NCBI GenBank assembly: GCA_037389465.1
Contig: JAZARR010000172.1
Span: 2,294,001 to 2,358,000 of the forward strand
Source: Baylisascaris procyonis
Taxonomy: Eukaryota; Nematoda; Chromadorea; Rhabditida; Ascarididae
Direction: 5' to 3'
Length of the DNA: 64,000 nucleotides
A program made the translations under genes and the position numbers. Shown in pieces: positions 24,002 through 38,400 of this stretch (position 1 is its first letter; each line of letters starts with the position of its first letter). The notes under the pieces are model-generated. The model saw only the letters and a program-made list of their open reading frames with translations, was not told the origin of the DNA and did not search any database.

Positions 24002-25167
24002 AATGTTATCGATTTCTTAGAGTCGTTTAGTGCCATCGTTTTTTTGTCTCCCGCTCAACCCATTTGCTCAGCAATCTGTGTGTATTTAGTGTGATGTCAG
24101 CCAGGGAAAGTGTACCGGGACCAGCGGGAGGGGTATTAGGATGGGGGAGAGGGGTTAACCTGAAAAATGACCTGAAATTCAAGTAACTGATGGGAGGTGA
24201 TGAGCATTGACGAGTTTTGCGTGGATGAGGAAATTGTTGTTGTACACTGAACATTTCAGATTTCAAATGGATAAATGCCAAAAAAGAAGAATCCTTATTT
24301 TTGTAAACAGATATATACCATGGTGATGAATAAATGTTCAGTTTCAACTACAGGATTTCCTTGCACTTTTATGGAAATGTATTTTTATGATTCTAATGTT
24401 TGAAAAAACTCCCAAAAAATTTTGATTTCATTTGCAGCGTCTAGTTTCCAACTTCTTCTTTTTTTGCGATGAATTTTTTTGACAAAATGTTTTGATTGGA
24501 TTTTTTTTTTCAAAAATCTCGATTGTTCAAGTGTGGAGGTATTGGAGATTTTAATGGGAGCATTTGTATCTATGAAAATAACAGACAATCTAGTAGTTTC
24601 TTTGTCTAATATTGTATTGTGGTATTCTTCATCAAATATAGGTACACTTTCTCTGAGATAGTAATATTTCGAATGCCCTCAATGAGGCTTCAAACTATTT
24701 TTTACTTTTATATTCCAGTTCATCTTTTATTAAATTGGCATATTTTAATTACCCTTACTGGTCTCGTCTAATGCTTCTTACATCACTGATCTATTTTCAG
24801 ATGTTATTACTACCATACTAGTAAATAGGAAGAGTGTGATCCTAATAATAAAGTTTTTTAGTTATGTTCAAAATGGCCAATTTTTTGTGAATGTAGAAAA
24901 TTAAAATGAATCTAGATGAGTGTAATTAATGCTACTACGGATGAGGCTATATAAAGAAAAAGAGCAGTTCGATGCGATACGGTTCTATATTTTTTCATAA
25001 ATTTGCATATTTCAAGTCTTTATAAACAAGAGCTTTATTTTATGAGCCTATATATTTTTATTGCTGTAGATTTAGTTGTTTGAAACATGTAAGTTAGGCT
25101 CTTACAATCCGTTATAAATCGGGGCGGATAATTGAGACATTTGCAACGATTTTTATTAGAGGAGAAG

Positions 25168-25169
<2 letters not shown>

Positions 25170-25249
<80 letters not shown>
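25170..25249. repeat. (TA)n microsatellite
   Basis: About 80 bases of pure TA repeat in the ISCA1-NAA40 intergenic region. Confidence 0.98.
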
Positions 25250-25252
<3 letters not shown>

Positions 25253-25999
25253 ATGCAGACCATTACGTTTCATTAACGAATCTGAAATTATTTTTGAGGT
25301 TTTTTATTTTATTTATATCTATTCATGAAGTACCGGTGTAATTGCCGAAATAAATTTTAATTTAATGCTATTAGCTGGAGATTCTTTATTTTTCCTTAGA
25401 TATATTAGATTACGATATTTCGAAATAACGTATGTATTTAGATTTATTGTCTTCCTTCATATAATATTTTTGAAAATATTGCTTCTATGCTATAAGCATA
25501 AATCAACAATAAAATCTTTTCTGTATTCAAATTTCTTTTTAGTGTTATTTGAAAGTTTTTTTTCAAATCATTGGTCGATATTTTATATGAGACGGTTGTG
25601 TGAATTGTTTCAAAGAACATTGAATGATAACTAAAAAATTAGCATAATTCTTGAACGAAATTCTTCTCTGTTTCTGTATTGTCTCATTTCTAATTACTCT
25701 TTCGGGAATTTCTTCTCAGTGCTACCCAAATTAGCCAGATTCATTGAAGCGAATAACCATCTAAATGTAAAATAATCTGATTTGTGTGGTTTAAAGAGCT
25801 TTATTGTGGCTATTGTACGAAGGAGTCTCAATAAAGAGTTTGAAGTGGTTTGTTTTGTTGAATTGCCTCTATACATCTGTTGAATATTTGCACGCAATGC
25901 TTGCTATTTTTCTAAGTTTTTTCATGTTGATTTTGATGTTGAAAGAGTTTCAATAGCAAGCAAAGTAGTGTTAACATTCTTTGTCTAGTGCAGAAGTAG

Positions 26000-26115
26000 C
26001 ATATAACGAAAGATTGTGTTATAAAGTGAAATATTTCGTTCCAATGGTACATTATACCATATAACCAAAGATTGTGTTATAAAGTGGAATAATTCATTTC
26101 AACGATATATTAGAA
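26000..26115. repeat. 58-bp tandem duplication
   Basis: Two adjacent copies, 26000-26057 and 26058-26115, each starting CATATAAC and sharing the exact core AAAGATTGTGTTATAAAGTG, with later substitutions. A local duplication of unique sequence. No coding content was seen. Confidence 0.85.
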
Positions 26116-26345
26116 TAGATAGATCTCTTTTGATTGTAGTAGCTGTTGATCCGATGACATAATCAATAGATTAGAGGTAAATGAACTAAATATGCGGCAG
26201 TAAAGTAAGTTAAGGTAGTTGTAATTTAATTTAATGATCATAATCGTTAAAACCTGAGTTACTTATATATTTTCTGCTTTAAGGTTTAAGGAATAAACAA
26301 GAAAAGAATGTCGAAGGCCGCTAGATTATAAGCAGTGTTTTAACT

Positions 26346-26349
<4 letters not shown>

Positions 26350-26436
<87 letters not shown>

Positions 26437-26437
26437 G
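26350..26437. repeat. (TA)n microsatellite
   Basis: About 85 bases of TA repeat with one C interruption near the right end, roughly 390 bases upstream of the NAA40 start codon. Confidence 0.97.
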
Positions 26438-26827
26438 AATAAATTGGGAGGGGGTGTGATTAAATTTCGTTTAGCTATATTGATTTGGGAAATCTGAAAA
26501 GTTTTCTGTGTAGGTTTACTCGATTACTCGATAATTGTTAGACGTATCAGTCGGTATATATCAGAAAAGAAAAAAATTATGAATGTTTATTAGTGATATC
26601 TGTTTGGTCTATTAGTCTACTTTTTTTAGATAAATAAGTGAAGAATATTTCAAGTTTTCAAAAAAATGGATTTTTCGTGGATAGTCGAAAAAAATCATCG
26701 TTTTAAAGTTGTGAAAATTGGGCTATTGATCTTTAATCATGCTTTTGATCTTTTCACGATTCGTATGCAATTGCTACATATCAATTTTAATATTAATCCG
26801 TTGAAGTTTTACTTTTAGAGCTATAGG

Positions 26828-28624
26828 ATGGCACGAAGTGATCTCAAGAAAAGGCTCGTGAAAAAAGCGAATAAGATGCAAAATCCAATCGAAACATTGA
26901 AATGTCCAATACCTACTCAAACACCATCCGGGTAAGTGTTACTTATTAATTGGTTGATTTGTTTTGTTTGTCTGTCTGTGTCTGTTTGTATACTTTAAAT
27001 CTGATTGTTGTTGTTGACATTTGTAACCGATGTAGGATTTCATGCAAAAATTTGTCGGAGAAAAATATTATAGAATTTTTTTTTTGTGTGCTTGTCAAGG
27101 ATACAACCGTGTAGTTTACAAGTGGAGATTTTCAAAAACTTTTTTCTAAAGGCTTTAGAGAAATTGTGTTGCAAGAGGTATTTGAGGTCAATTTCCTTCA
27201 TTCGAATGATATCCTATATTTGTTGGGTAGTGTCGGATAGTGTTGTATATTTGTCGGGAAGTGTCGGTTAGTGCTGTGTATTCATTCACCTTGCTAAATA
27301 TTTTCATTTGTAGTGAGCCATTGTCGTTTTCATTCCTTTGGGGCACTCATCTCGATGATGCACTATTCAATTGGGTCTTCAAACTTTTTGTTGAGAATAT
27401 GCGATCACTCTACGAAATGTCACTATGGGGATATGACGAAACAAGTAAAAAACAAGAACTCACCGCTACGACTTCGAGGTTTCTTAATTTTTTTACTCTT
27501 CTATCATTCAAAATTTCAAGAAGGAAATTTTGGTAAGTATAAAAATAAGATGGACTTTTTTGATTTGAAAATATTATTGGGCAAGAGAGATTTTATGATT
27601 TCCACCGAATAAAGTTAGATGACGTCATTTTCTAATTCTCTTTACTATTAAGTAAAATGCATAGCCTATCCACAATTCTTATTTAAGCTGCACATAAAAA
27701 AAGAGTGGGGGAGGGGGGGGGGAGGGTAGTTGGGGAGAGGAAGGAAGTTGTCATTGTAACTGATATACAAGAGATGAAAAAGTCCGCTTTGTTTTACCGA
27801 TATGAAAATGTTCATTTTTTTCTGCGTTGTATATTTTTTTAATCGAAATCTATCAATTCTATTCTAATTTTGTACTGATCATCATAAATCAATTCCTATA
27901 CTAATTTGTTTTATTTGTTTATCTCTACGAAGTGTATTTAATTTCAGGTATATAATAGTACGGAACATGAACGATGCACCGATTGCTTATTGTCATTATC
28001 GTTTTGATATGGATCACGATTCGGCTGTTGTCTATTGGTATGATGGCCCTTTATTATTATATATTTAAATTAGCTACTCTCCGCCTCAAATATATCCATA
28101 GTAGAGGTTCATAATGGAGTCGTCTGTTTGGCACCTTAGAGAGACAAAAAGAGAGAGGGAGGGAGACAGAGGGAGAGAGAAGAAAATGAAAGTAGAAGTG
28201 GGCGCCTTGAATCTTTTTGAGAAGGATTTCGATCATAGATCTATTTCTTGTTCTACTCACTGAACAGGAAATAGATCTATCGGAACTTTCTAACTGGAAA
28301 TGCATTATTCCTGGCGAGAAAAATTTCATCCAACCACAGAGAATTTATTCTGCCAACAATTTTTTTTGATTATATTTTGATATTTTTTGGTAGTGGAAAA
28401 ATTTTTGTTTCAGTTTATTGATTTCTGCGACGCAATATTGCCTTTATTGTGCTCTCATTGATTTGTTTTTTTTTTTTTTTGAAAAGACGGGATTAATTCA
28501 ATGCTGAAGTAAAGAAATATTGCTTCTATCGTAATATTTGGGTTAAAAAAAAAAATTTCGCGGTCTTACACTTATCTTACACTTACTTTTTCAGCAGATT
28601 TTGGTGTTTGTATATATATTATAA

Positions 28625-28720
<96 letters not shown>

Positions 28721-29737
28721 TTTATATCTATATTTATATTTATTTGTGTTTATTTATTTATTGAAATATTTGATACTTGTTGTATTCAGTACACTTCTAA
28801 AATAGCCGTATTATTGATGTTGTGTTCCTCTGTATTCAGCTCATATTTCGAGAATAATTATGCAGTTCGTCAAATCCTTTCGTTTATTCAGTTTAAATTT
28901 TTATCGCTCTGTGTCGTTTTTTGTTATTGTACCAATCGTTAGATTTTTATATGTATTTGAATGTCAAATTTTAATTCTTAACGAGTGTATTTTAGTTTCG
29001 AAATTCAAGTTGAAGAGAAATATCAATCGCAAGGTATTGGTACAATTATAATCTCTATGTTGGAATCTCTTGGGCAAAAGTAAGCAGTTCATTTCATTAT
29101 TTTATTCCACTTAATTCCATTTCGATTTGTAATAATCCATTTCTCATTTTTGAGTTGAAACTTTTCAAGAAAAGCTTAGCTATCACTAATTCTTGCTAAT
29201 AAAAAGTTCGCAACCTTCATCAAAAATTTTTTCCGGTCACCTTGCTCACGATATTTTTTTTGTCCATTAAAATTAAAAGACATAAATTGTGTTAAACTAA
29301 TTAGAAAATAGAACTGAGAAATATATAGCTATGCTGAGTTATATATGAAAATTTTGCGTTGGAATTTTAGTTTTAATTTGCTTTCGTATATATCCTAATT
29401 TCAGGAGAATCTATTTTTTTTTTAAATATATATATATATATATAAAATTTTTGGATAAATACTAGAAAATAAAGAAACAAAGATTGAAATTTCTACTTTC
29501 CCATAAAAGAAGTGAATTATTTCAGATATTTCAGTTCTTTCCGGAAATTATTATTTTTTTAATTCTGCAATTTTTTTTAATTTAAGGACGTCGATGGAAA
29601 AAATAATGGCAACAGTATTTGCATTCAATCATAAATCACTCGGATTTTTTCATAAAGTTGGTTTCATCACCGATCCGACATGTCCAACCGCCGACGATCA
29701 ATTAGACTATTTGATCTTATCGAAGAGTTGTTCATAA
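26828..29737 (+). CDS. NAA40: N-alpha-acetyltransferase 40 (NatD), histone H4/H2A N-terminal acetyltransferase
   Basis: Five exons (26828-26931, 27314-27478, 27948-28037, 28996-29079 and 29587-29737) with exact phase closure give 197 residues. NAA40 is a GNAT enzyme that transfers acetyl from acetyl-CoA to the alpha-amine of histones H4 and H2A. The order of blocks matches the family: ANKMQNPIE near the start, a WVFKLFVENMRSLYEMSLWG helix (human has NMQTMYEQSEWGW), APIAYCHYRFDMD, YCFEIQVEEKYQSQGIG with the acetyl-CoA P-loop Q-x-x-G-x-G at residues 130-135, MATVFAFNHKSLGFFHKVGF, then DYLILSK. The human His/Cys-rich tail is absent, so the protein is shorter (human 237). The N-terminal MG of the human protein is replaced by MA. 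The ATG lies just after a TTTTAG acceptor-like site. A (TA)n array and an 18-base purine/G run lie in introns. Confidence 0.92.
27706..27750 (+). repeat. G/purine-rich run
   Basis: Almost pure G with few A in NAA40 intron 2, including runs of ten or more G. It is one of a recurring class in the window. Confidence 0.9.
28629..28714. repeat. (TA)n microsatellite
   Basis: About 85 bases of pure TA repeat in NAA40 intron 3. Confidence 0.98.
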
Positions 29738-32471
29738 CTTCATCTCCCTTCCCCCTCTCCCTTGCCCCGCTTTCCTTCCTCTTCTTCCTCTTATATCCCT
29801 TACCCCTTGCTCTTTCATTTTCTTATTGTGCTTCAGTTGAGGTCTCGTTTCATTTTTGGTTATATATTTTTAATTTTGTTTTCTTTATAATTTCTGATGA
29901 AAAGTGTACTTCACGCTAGCTATATTATTCTTTTGCCTTTGATTCGCATTTATTTTATCTATTATTATTCACTTTTTTTGACTCGATTAGTGGTACTTTA
30001 TAATTATATCCGTTTATGTGTACCATTTGAAGATCTCTTACTTTATAATCATTTCCTAATTGGAATTTAATTTGAATTTGAAATCCGTTCGGAGTTTTCG
30101 ATATTTTCGGTATTTTAGTTTCATTTTGACTTTAATATTTTTAGTACTATTTTACCTTACTTCAAACTAATATTTTAATATTTTAATTCCACTACTCTAT
30201 TTCTGATTCAATTATTTTGAGAGCATATTTGCAATGCTCACTTAATGTCGCATTATTTAATTCTGCGCGAATAGGAACTTTTCAATTGCAAGCATCACAT
30301 TAAGGTTTGCTTTTACCAACTTATTTTGCGTTATCTTTTATAGGAGATAGGGAAATGGTTGAGAAAAAGGTTATTTAATTATAGGGTGGGATGTATTTGA
30401 GGCGGGAGGGGGGGGTAATTAAATGAGCTCTGATGATTTTATTATTTTTTTTGCGTCTTTCATATTGTTTTTGTTGTTGCCTCATAAATTCTTAATTTGA
30501 TTATATTATATGCAAATTTGTATTTTGCAAATAATTTTTTTTTTCTTTGCAAAATTAGTGATACCAATCAAAGTTTGTGGCACTTCAATGGCTAATCAAA
30601 TTTGAACTGTACATTGGTTATGAAGTTAATAATGTTACTAATAAAATTCGCAGGAAAATATAGCTGAAAATTTTCGAAGGGGGGGGGGGTGGGGAGGGGG
30701 GAGGAGGAGGAGAATGGGTGGTTGCTCTTCATCAGCCGTTTAAAGGTATATCCAGGTGAAGTTGCAGCTCTAGAATTCTTTGCGCTTGATTTTACAAAAA
30801 TGTTGAGATGTTAACGTTTCAAAAATATCTAAGATCGAAATATGCAGTAATCAGAGCAGTAATATCCAGAACATGGAACGTTATTGCCTTCTTACCTATA
30901 TTGTTGACTGGAAGCAGGTGACAAGCGACTCCGGTTAGCTGAGAGCCGGTAATGAGCGATTCCGGGTTTGGACTTCTTTTAATTATCCACTTATGTATTT
31001 TATTCGAAAGTATTCGTCTGGCCGCTCATGCTCTATACAACATTGAAATGAATTTTTCATATTCCGATTCGAACATCGCGTAAATTGCGCATATTATTCG
31101 GTTGCTATTTCCCTATTCTATTAAAATTTCTCTCACAAACAACTTTAAAAGTGAAAAGGGGAAAGATAAAATGGAAATTTTAGAAGGAATAAGTAATTTT
31201 CTTATATTTAACCTTCTATTTTTCATCAAAATTTTGATAGAATTTATTGCACACATATTTTCGAAACAATTATCTCTATATAATACAATTTCAACTACAT
31301 ACAAATATAAAACGATAGAAATCGAATTTAATATTGATCGAAATCAAATTCAATAATTAAAATGGCATTGTTGAATTGAATATATCGCTGAGCATTTTCA
31401 AAGAAATTATTTGAAACAAATAATTATGACTTTTATAGATGGTCACATAAATCATTAGCACACAATATCATCACATCCTATCGATTATTTCAAATTATAA
31501 AACAAAAGTTTCATGGCACTTAAAATCAAAAAAAAAAAAAGCAATAATCACCTAAAATTCTTTCGTAAAAAATATTCTCAACTAGAGAACAAATATAAGA
31601 GAGAGGAGACGAGTTTTCGAATCGCTCTTTTGTTTGCTGATAACTTTGGAAGTTTTTTTCTCAATTTTTGAATTAAAAAAAGTGGAAAAATATATTTTTT
31701 TTTTCTAGTAACTTTAGTGTTATTACTATCTCTAAATTATTTTATTTCACTCCCTTATAGTATAAAACTCTCAAAAAAACGTAGGATTCCACTGATTATC
31801 TTGGAATTTGAATAAATTCAAATCTTAAAGCATATAATAAAAGAAATTATTTAATGTGGCTATAATGCTAGATTAATTATGGATGTGACGATTATGCAAA
31901 CGCCCTAAATAAAGAGCAGACGCAATGTCGAACCCGCTCATCGTATTGACCGTCAATAGTGGTCAAGAGTGAAAACCTATTTATGCACATAACATCTCCA
32001 CATTGGTTATCACCGTTTCCCTGTCGGTGTGAATAAATAATTGAATTGTGGAGGTATTGTTGGTAGAAGATTCTCTGGTGGGCTATAATTCTTTGCGATC
32101 TTTGCGAACTGAAATTAAATATCATCACTTAATGAGTATGTATACGCCTCTTAGTTGTGCTAGTGGAAACGTAAGCAGACGCACTCGAGAATGTGCAAAA
32201 AATTGAAGCAGAAATAGCCCACTGTCGAGAAAATTTAGATAATTTATTATTTTTGATCCTTGTCGGCAGCAACATTGAATAATCAGAGCATCGACAGTGA
32301 ATAATTAATTTTTGCATTCCTCATGAATCAAGGATATTTGCAACTCCTTGGAGCAAGTTTATATTTACCTGCAAGCCTATATACCCTCTGATGTGTGAAT
32401 AAGATTGCAGTTTCATATAATTAAAAACGAAGAACAAGAATACCGAAAAACGAATTATTTATTGTCTTGAT
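29738..32471. other. Intergenic region between the convergent 3' ends of NAA40 and the secreted-protein gene
   Basis: No supported exon on either strand. A pyrimidine-rich block follows the NAA40 stop, and two G/purine runs lie at about 30402-30416 and 30678-30715. The rest is AT-rich unique sequence. Both flanking genes should have their 3' UTRs here. Confidence 0.6.
30678..30715 (+). repeat. G/purine-rich run
   Basis: GGG-rich sequence with at least four G-tracts of four or more, a formal match to an intramolecular G-quadruplex pattern. Confidence 0.9.
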
Positions 32472-35400
32472 TCAGGCGAAGAGTATAGGCAACAGCTGAG
32501 AGTAAAAGATTTCCGCTTATCAATAAATAGTAAATATTTTTTCTACTTACTAGAATCGTTGTTTGGTTAGTTTCCTCTCTCTATGAAAGCATAATATGAT
32601 GCCAATAAGATAGATTGCAATGGAAATATCAAGTTGCCACAATCAATTGATGGCAATAAGCATCCAAAAGTTATAATGGCGTTTTGAAAAATATTTTTAA
32701 TTAAATCCGCCTTTCTAATAGCATTTTACAAGACATCACATGAGCACAAAAAATGTCCTATTCTAAGAACACCTTCACCTCAAATAGAAATCAGGCAAGC
32801 ATTATTAATTCCCGTTTGAAAGGTTTCGATATAATTGAAAAGAATACCTGTTCTTTGATCGCATCTAATGCACCACCTGTATTCGCCCATCGTTGTAACC
32901 TTTGTAGATTGTCAATTCCAATCGTACGATCCACATGTCCCAAAAGTTTCGCTTGACTATCCAACTTTTGACTACCCAATGCTACCTTAATTTTTAATTT
33001 TGTTTTTGTTTTTTTTTTGATGATATTCACATGCGTATCACGTGCACTTATTCCTTTCCTTCTCCCATGCACCTCTTTCCGAACCGGATGTTTAAAGAAA
33101 ATAATTTGTGCGCAATTTTAACATAGTTTTTTAAATATATGAATATTATTTCCTATTATTTCTTTATTTTTTTTCTATTCAATTTTTCTCTTATCTTTTC
33201 AGATAATATCCAGAAGGTATACTTATAATTACAATACGCTCATAATCTAAGAATAAACTTTAAATAATCAAGTGTGAAACATTATTTCTACTCCATTTAA
33301 TCTTCATTTCTATCCTAGGTATCGCTTCTTGTGCATCAGAATTACTCAATGTTTTACTCTATCATTTTTAAAAACCTTTAGAAATATTTTCTAATCAATT
33401 ACGCCAATGCATACGATTTATTTAAATATACGATGAAATAGCTGATCAAAAAATTTGAATAAAATATTTTCATAGTTGTAAATTATTTCACTATTCTTTC
33501 TACAACAACTTTCGAAATATGCAAATGAAAAAAGAAAGTCCTTAAAAAATGAAAGGTATCACATTTCTCAATTGTTGAAAAATATAAGAGCAAAATTATG
33601 AAAAAAAAAAAAAACCGACATACTTCAAGAATATCGATAGCAGCTGATTCGAGTGGTGTTCCTTGTTCGAAATGATTAATCGCTTGATTGAATCCAAGAT
33701 CGGCTTTATTGAGTACACTCAACAATGCTGATGGTTTCACCTGAATGTAATTCATTTCGTTTTTTTTTTCTTATTTTTCTTCGATTGTTTTTATAATCGT
33801 ACGGAAAAATTTAACTCTATCTTTTCATTTTTTTCTGTTACAGAGAAATTTTTCAATTCAACCTTACAGGTTCATATTGTTTTACCTTAATTAGAGTTCA
33901 CATAATTAAAAGATGAGGGAGCTGTTTGAATTTTCACTAAAAACTGATCATATTTAATGCGGAAATTTTCTAATATTTTACTATCGTTGAAAAAATTCCT
34001 CATATATCTACCTATACATGATGTTATTCTCTAATAAGAAGACAACTAGCAACCAACGATACCACCGCTGCATTTTTTTTGTTGTTTTCCGATTGATTCG
34101 ATTGATAGATATTTCAAAGCTAAAAGAGTATATCCTCGAAATTGCTAATCCTCAGCCACGACGAACTTTGATTACTGAAATACATAAGGATCGCGTCCTT
34201 CCACCTGTCGTAACTTGCAAAAATGCCCGCAAATATATAATGTTTTGGTGAGCATCTCTACTAACCATCAAATATGTTCGTAATATTACTAAAGCTTGTC
34301 ATTTATGAAGCGATTTCGATTGAAGGCTATTCGGTGACAATCAAATTTTTTTAACCACAAGTTTCTGTAGGTGCGAAATATGTGAATGGAATTAGGTTTT
34401 AAATTGAGAGAACAAAGATTTAAATCAAACCGTGGAAGGTGGATTCTGCACCGCATTATCGATACGGTATGGTGGTAAACCGGCAGCGTCACCACCAAGA
34501 CTAATCGCTGGAACCGGTGGAGGGACAGCGGCGCCAGGAAACAATGGTGGACCAAATCCGTCGCCCGTCGGTCCATTACGATTCGGCGTTAACGCACTTT
34601 CTCCCGTAAATATCGATTCATCTACACGATTTTTTTCTTAAATTAGTAATATTTGTTGGGGGGTTGGGGTGGAGGGCGAAGAGGGGTGAGGAAGAGGGAT
34701 ATCAAACAACCGCTTAAATCAATGAAGTCAAAAGAAATATGCAAAACATATTCGGTCAAATTGAGCTTCTAATACAATGCTGCAGTCATAAATTAGCATT
34801 AAATTATTGATAAAGCATTGTCAAGTTATAAATAAATTTGTTCCGATTGTATTTGCAATCTCGTTTATGATCGAAACTTTTGAATATTTGCTGCAACGTC
34901 AAACTCTACTTTGCATCGGGCAATGAATCATGAACACACTCAAAGAAGATTTAACTCTGAATTTATCTCTTATTTAATTCCAAATTAGCTCGACAGATCT
35001 TTATTTCCTCACTCAATAATATTGCTAGCGCTATGATATGCAAATAAGTAAATTATTTCTATTGTGCAACTTCGAGCATACAGTAGTGTGTTTTCCCATT
35101 TATAAGATGTTCATATATCGTTTGCAATTTTCTAAAGCATATGTAAGTTCGAAATGAAGGTAACGCGGAGCTGATTCCATTTTATTTAGTATGGAGGGGC
35201 TTTATTTGAGTGGAGATTATACTCGGAAGAGAGTCTGTATGGCTTGCAAATTTTCGAAATCGGATATTTAGGAAGAGTAGGGTATAGAGGGTGGGAAGGG
35301 GTGCATGATAAGGCGAATATAGAGAAAAGGGCTTATAAACAAAGGAATACGATAATGAACATATCCTAACTTTCATCCTAACATCCTAAAAATTTCCGAA

Positions 35401-38400
35401 TTTTAGCAACAGCGTCCGGGTTTTTTTTCTGATTTGCCCATATCTGTTGTCATTCTTCCCAAGTACTGATACAAAAAAGTGGCGATTATTTTACTCTAAA
35501 TTTTCAAGTTGGGACTTCATTGAAGAGGGTAGGGGACTGGGATTATAAATCTTTGTAAGGTATATTAAGAAATTTGTTGAGATTGTAATTAGTTGTGTTG
35601 CGCGTCATTCCAATTTCCAAATATTTTTCTCATATTTAGTCATAAAATGGAACTCTTAAAACTAATAGTGAAGCCAATAGTTCACTTACTTGGTCGAGAA
35701 GGACCTTGATTTTGTGATTCTTGGGGACTCATTGAATCCGGTGCATCCCCATCGGGTGATGAATTGAAGCTAGACGATCCACTTCTTCCGCCAAAAGCAG
35801 AACCTCCACCAAATGATCCAGCTGACCACGAGTTTGAGCCACCTCGAGAACTTCCGAATCCATCCTGGAATTCTGCTGGCGGTGCGACAGAGCGCAATCC
35901 AGAATTCTGTGGGATCACAAATTCTTCCGTTGGCGCTTTTAATGCAGGAGCGTTGTTCGTTGACGATGAAGTGAATTCTCTAAATTTATGGCGTCCTTAT
36001 GTTTATAATTATTTAGAAGGATTTGATGCTTAAGTTTGTGGCGAATTATTTCTCTTTATAAGAGTAAAAAGTAGGTTTGTCACAATTTTTTTTTTTTTTT
36101 TGCTAGTGTTCAGATAGGAGAGTGGAGGTATGAAAGAACAGATATGAGAGACATATATAATTGCTCTTTAGTTATTTTTATTTCCATTGCTATTTGTATC
36201 TATCCTGCTATCTATTTATCCGTCTATTTAATCGCTATCAAAAGATGTTCCTAATTATAGATCCTTTGACGAATAATTCATAAAAATGATAATCGTGCCG
36301 ATGAAAAATATAATAGTGGAAATTAAGCGAAAATTTTCCATTTTTGAAAAATATTAGCAAAAAAATTTGATGTTGATAAAAAAATTTTTCTGATGATAAA
36401 GAGAGACAAAATTTACTCGATATATTTATTTAATGCAATAAGTATATAAAATTTAAAATATTAATTAAAAAGAACTGGCAAGGTAAATCAACACAGTTGG
36501 ACAGGTCACTGAAACCATCCTCAAAATGGGTAATTCAATTTTCCTCAAAATCAATTTTCATAATTTCGTTAAAACCATTATTTCATGTTGACAAACAGAA
36601 ATTTTAACAGCACATAAATTTACACTGCCAAGTTCAATTCCATCATACGTTTCGAGTAACACCTCTACTTTATGAATGATCGTCATTGCAAAAGAAGGAA
36701 ACTCACTCTATCGATTTCATCGGTTTTGATGATTTCATTGACGTTTCGATTGGTGGCAACTCGGTTGAAACGCGAATGTTTGGTCCATTCAATCCGAAGG
36801 ATTCAGTTCCGAAATCGATGGGTGGCTGTGCTCCACCGAAAGCACCGCTGCCACCTCCGAATCCTCCACTACCCCCTCCGAACCTTCCACTTCCTCCTCC
36901 AAAAGAATCGTTTTCCCCTCCGAATCCTGCATCTTCCCCACCTCGACGCCAAGCTTCAAATCCTGTACTGCTTTCTCCTTTTCCATCGCCATTTCCGTCG
37001 AATCCATCGTCCCCACCGTTAGGTTCTCCACTACTTTCACTAATTCGTTTGTTACCTATGCCAAACTTTCCACTTCCGCCTCCAAATCTTCCACCATTCG
37101 AATCTCGACCGTCCCACATTGATTTTCCACTTTCCCTATTTGAAGTTCCAATTCCACCACTAAATCTTGTATTGTCACTACCGAATTTTGATGCACTTCC
37201 ACCACCAAATATTCCAGAGTCTCGTCCGGATTCGCCGTTTCTTTCATCTATTCTGCTCGCTTCATTGTTTCCGGTGATTGATTCATGGCTATTCCATGGT
37301 GGTCTTCGATTACCTTCTATAAACCTATCGGTTATTCCATCAAATATTTTATGATCCTCATCAACTACAACTGAAATAATATCAAAATGGTTTTTAGTTT
37401 TTGGCATACTATCAAAATTTCACGAAAATTTCTTCACCGTCTAACGTCATAAAAAATTCGTTCTTTTGCACAAAACGATTCCGTTTATTAAAGAAAGCTT
37501 TCTATTTCATTAAAATATCAATCCATTTCAATGAATTTTTCATTATAATGCATTCGCAAATTTGGTTGAATTGAAAAAAAAATGCGTTGACTGAAACATA
37601 AGCGATGCGAATGGCTTCAATAATTTTCGACAGCTTATAACTTATAAAATATTAATAAAAAAAATTTTACAAATTTCAATAATTTTAACGAAAAATTTTC
37701 ATTGAATTTGCTTCTCAATTATTCTCCATAAAAAATTTTTTTGAGAACTCTTCAAATATTCTCATAGTGCGATTTTTGTACGATTGAAAAACCTTTTTAC
37801 CGCATATCATAGCTTATTGCCATTCCATAGTTTATTTGGATTTTTCCTTATCATAGGCATTTATTTGAAAAATTTGATTATATGGAGAAAAACAGATGAA
37901 ATCTTTAGAAAAAACGACCGGTTTAATTAATATTTTAATTATAGATTTAATTTTAATTAATTAATTAATTAATTAATTAATTAATCAAGATTTAATTAGC
38001 AGAAGCATCGCCTCAACTTCAATAGATCTTTTCTATTTTCGAAACTTGAAGCCATCATGAAACGAATTCTAAACCAACCTCCATGAGTAGAATCACCATC
38101 TGATGTAAACGGTGTTAACATCGGTAACGCTAATGGATGTCCAGCAGCAGCCGTCCGATTTCCGCGTATCTGTTGCGTTTCACCTGCAAATCAAAGAATA
38201 CACATTAAAAAAATTTTTTAGACGGTTTTCGATTTATTTTGCGAATATTTAGTAATACCTAAATAACTGAATTTTTTAAGAAATTTAATTATTTCAACAA
38301 ATGAAATTTTGGTGTGATCAGAGAAAAAAATGTACTGAAAAATTGCTTTCTTTTTTTTTTCAAAATTTTCATTCCATAGTTATCTTATTGTTTTTGAAAA

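Larger units (their letters stand above)
24002..26827. other. Intergenic region between ISCA1 and NAA40
   Basis: ISCA1 3' UTR, then AT-rich sequence with two (TA)n arrays and a 58-bp tandem duplication. A minus-strand open frame at 25694-25897 was inspected and not recognised. The NAA40 promoter should lie near the right end, but no motif can be assigned. Confidence 0.55.

Noticed and set aside
25694..25897. Minus-strand ORF with transposon-like feel
   Set aside because: No motif could be matched to any transposase or reverse transcriptase block.
6747..29737. Possible operon of Flower, TDRD3, ISCA1 and NAA40
   Set aside because: All are on the plus strand, but the gaps are 1.5-3.6 kb, far more than the roughly 100-400 bases usual in nematode operons, and the functions are unrelated.
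36686..37354. 222-codon proline-rich plus-strand ORF
   Set aside because: It is the antisense shadow of the Gly/Ser-rich exon 37370-36707, which has proper splice sites and phases on the minus strand.
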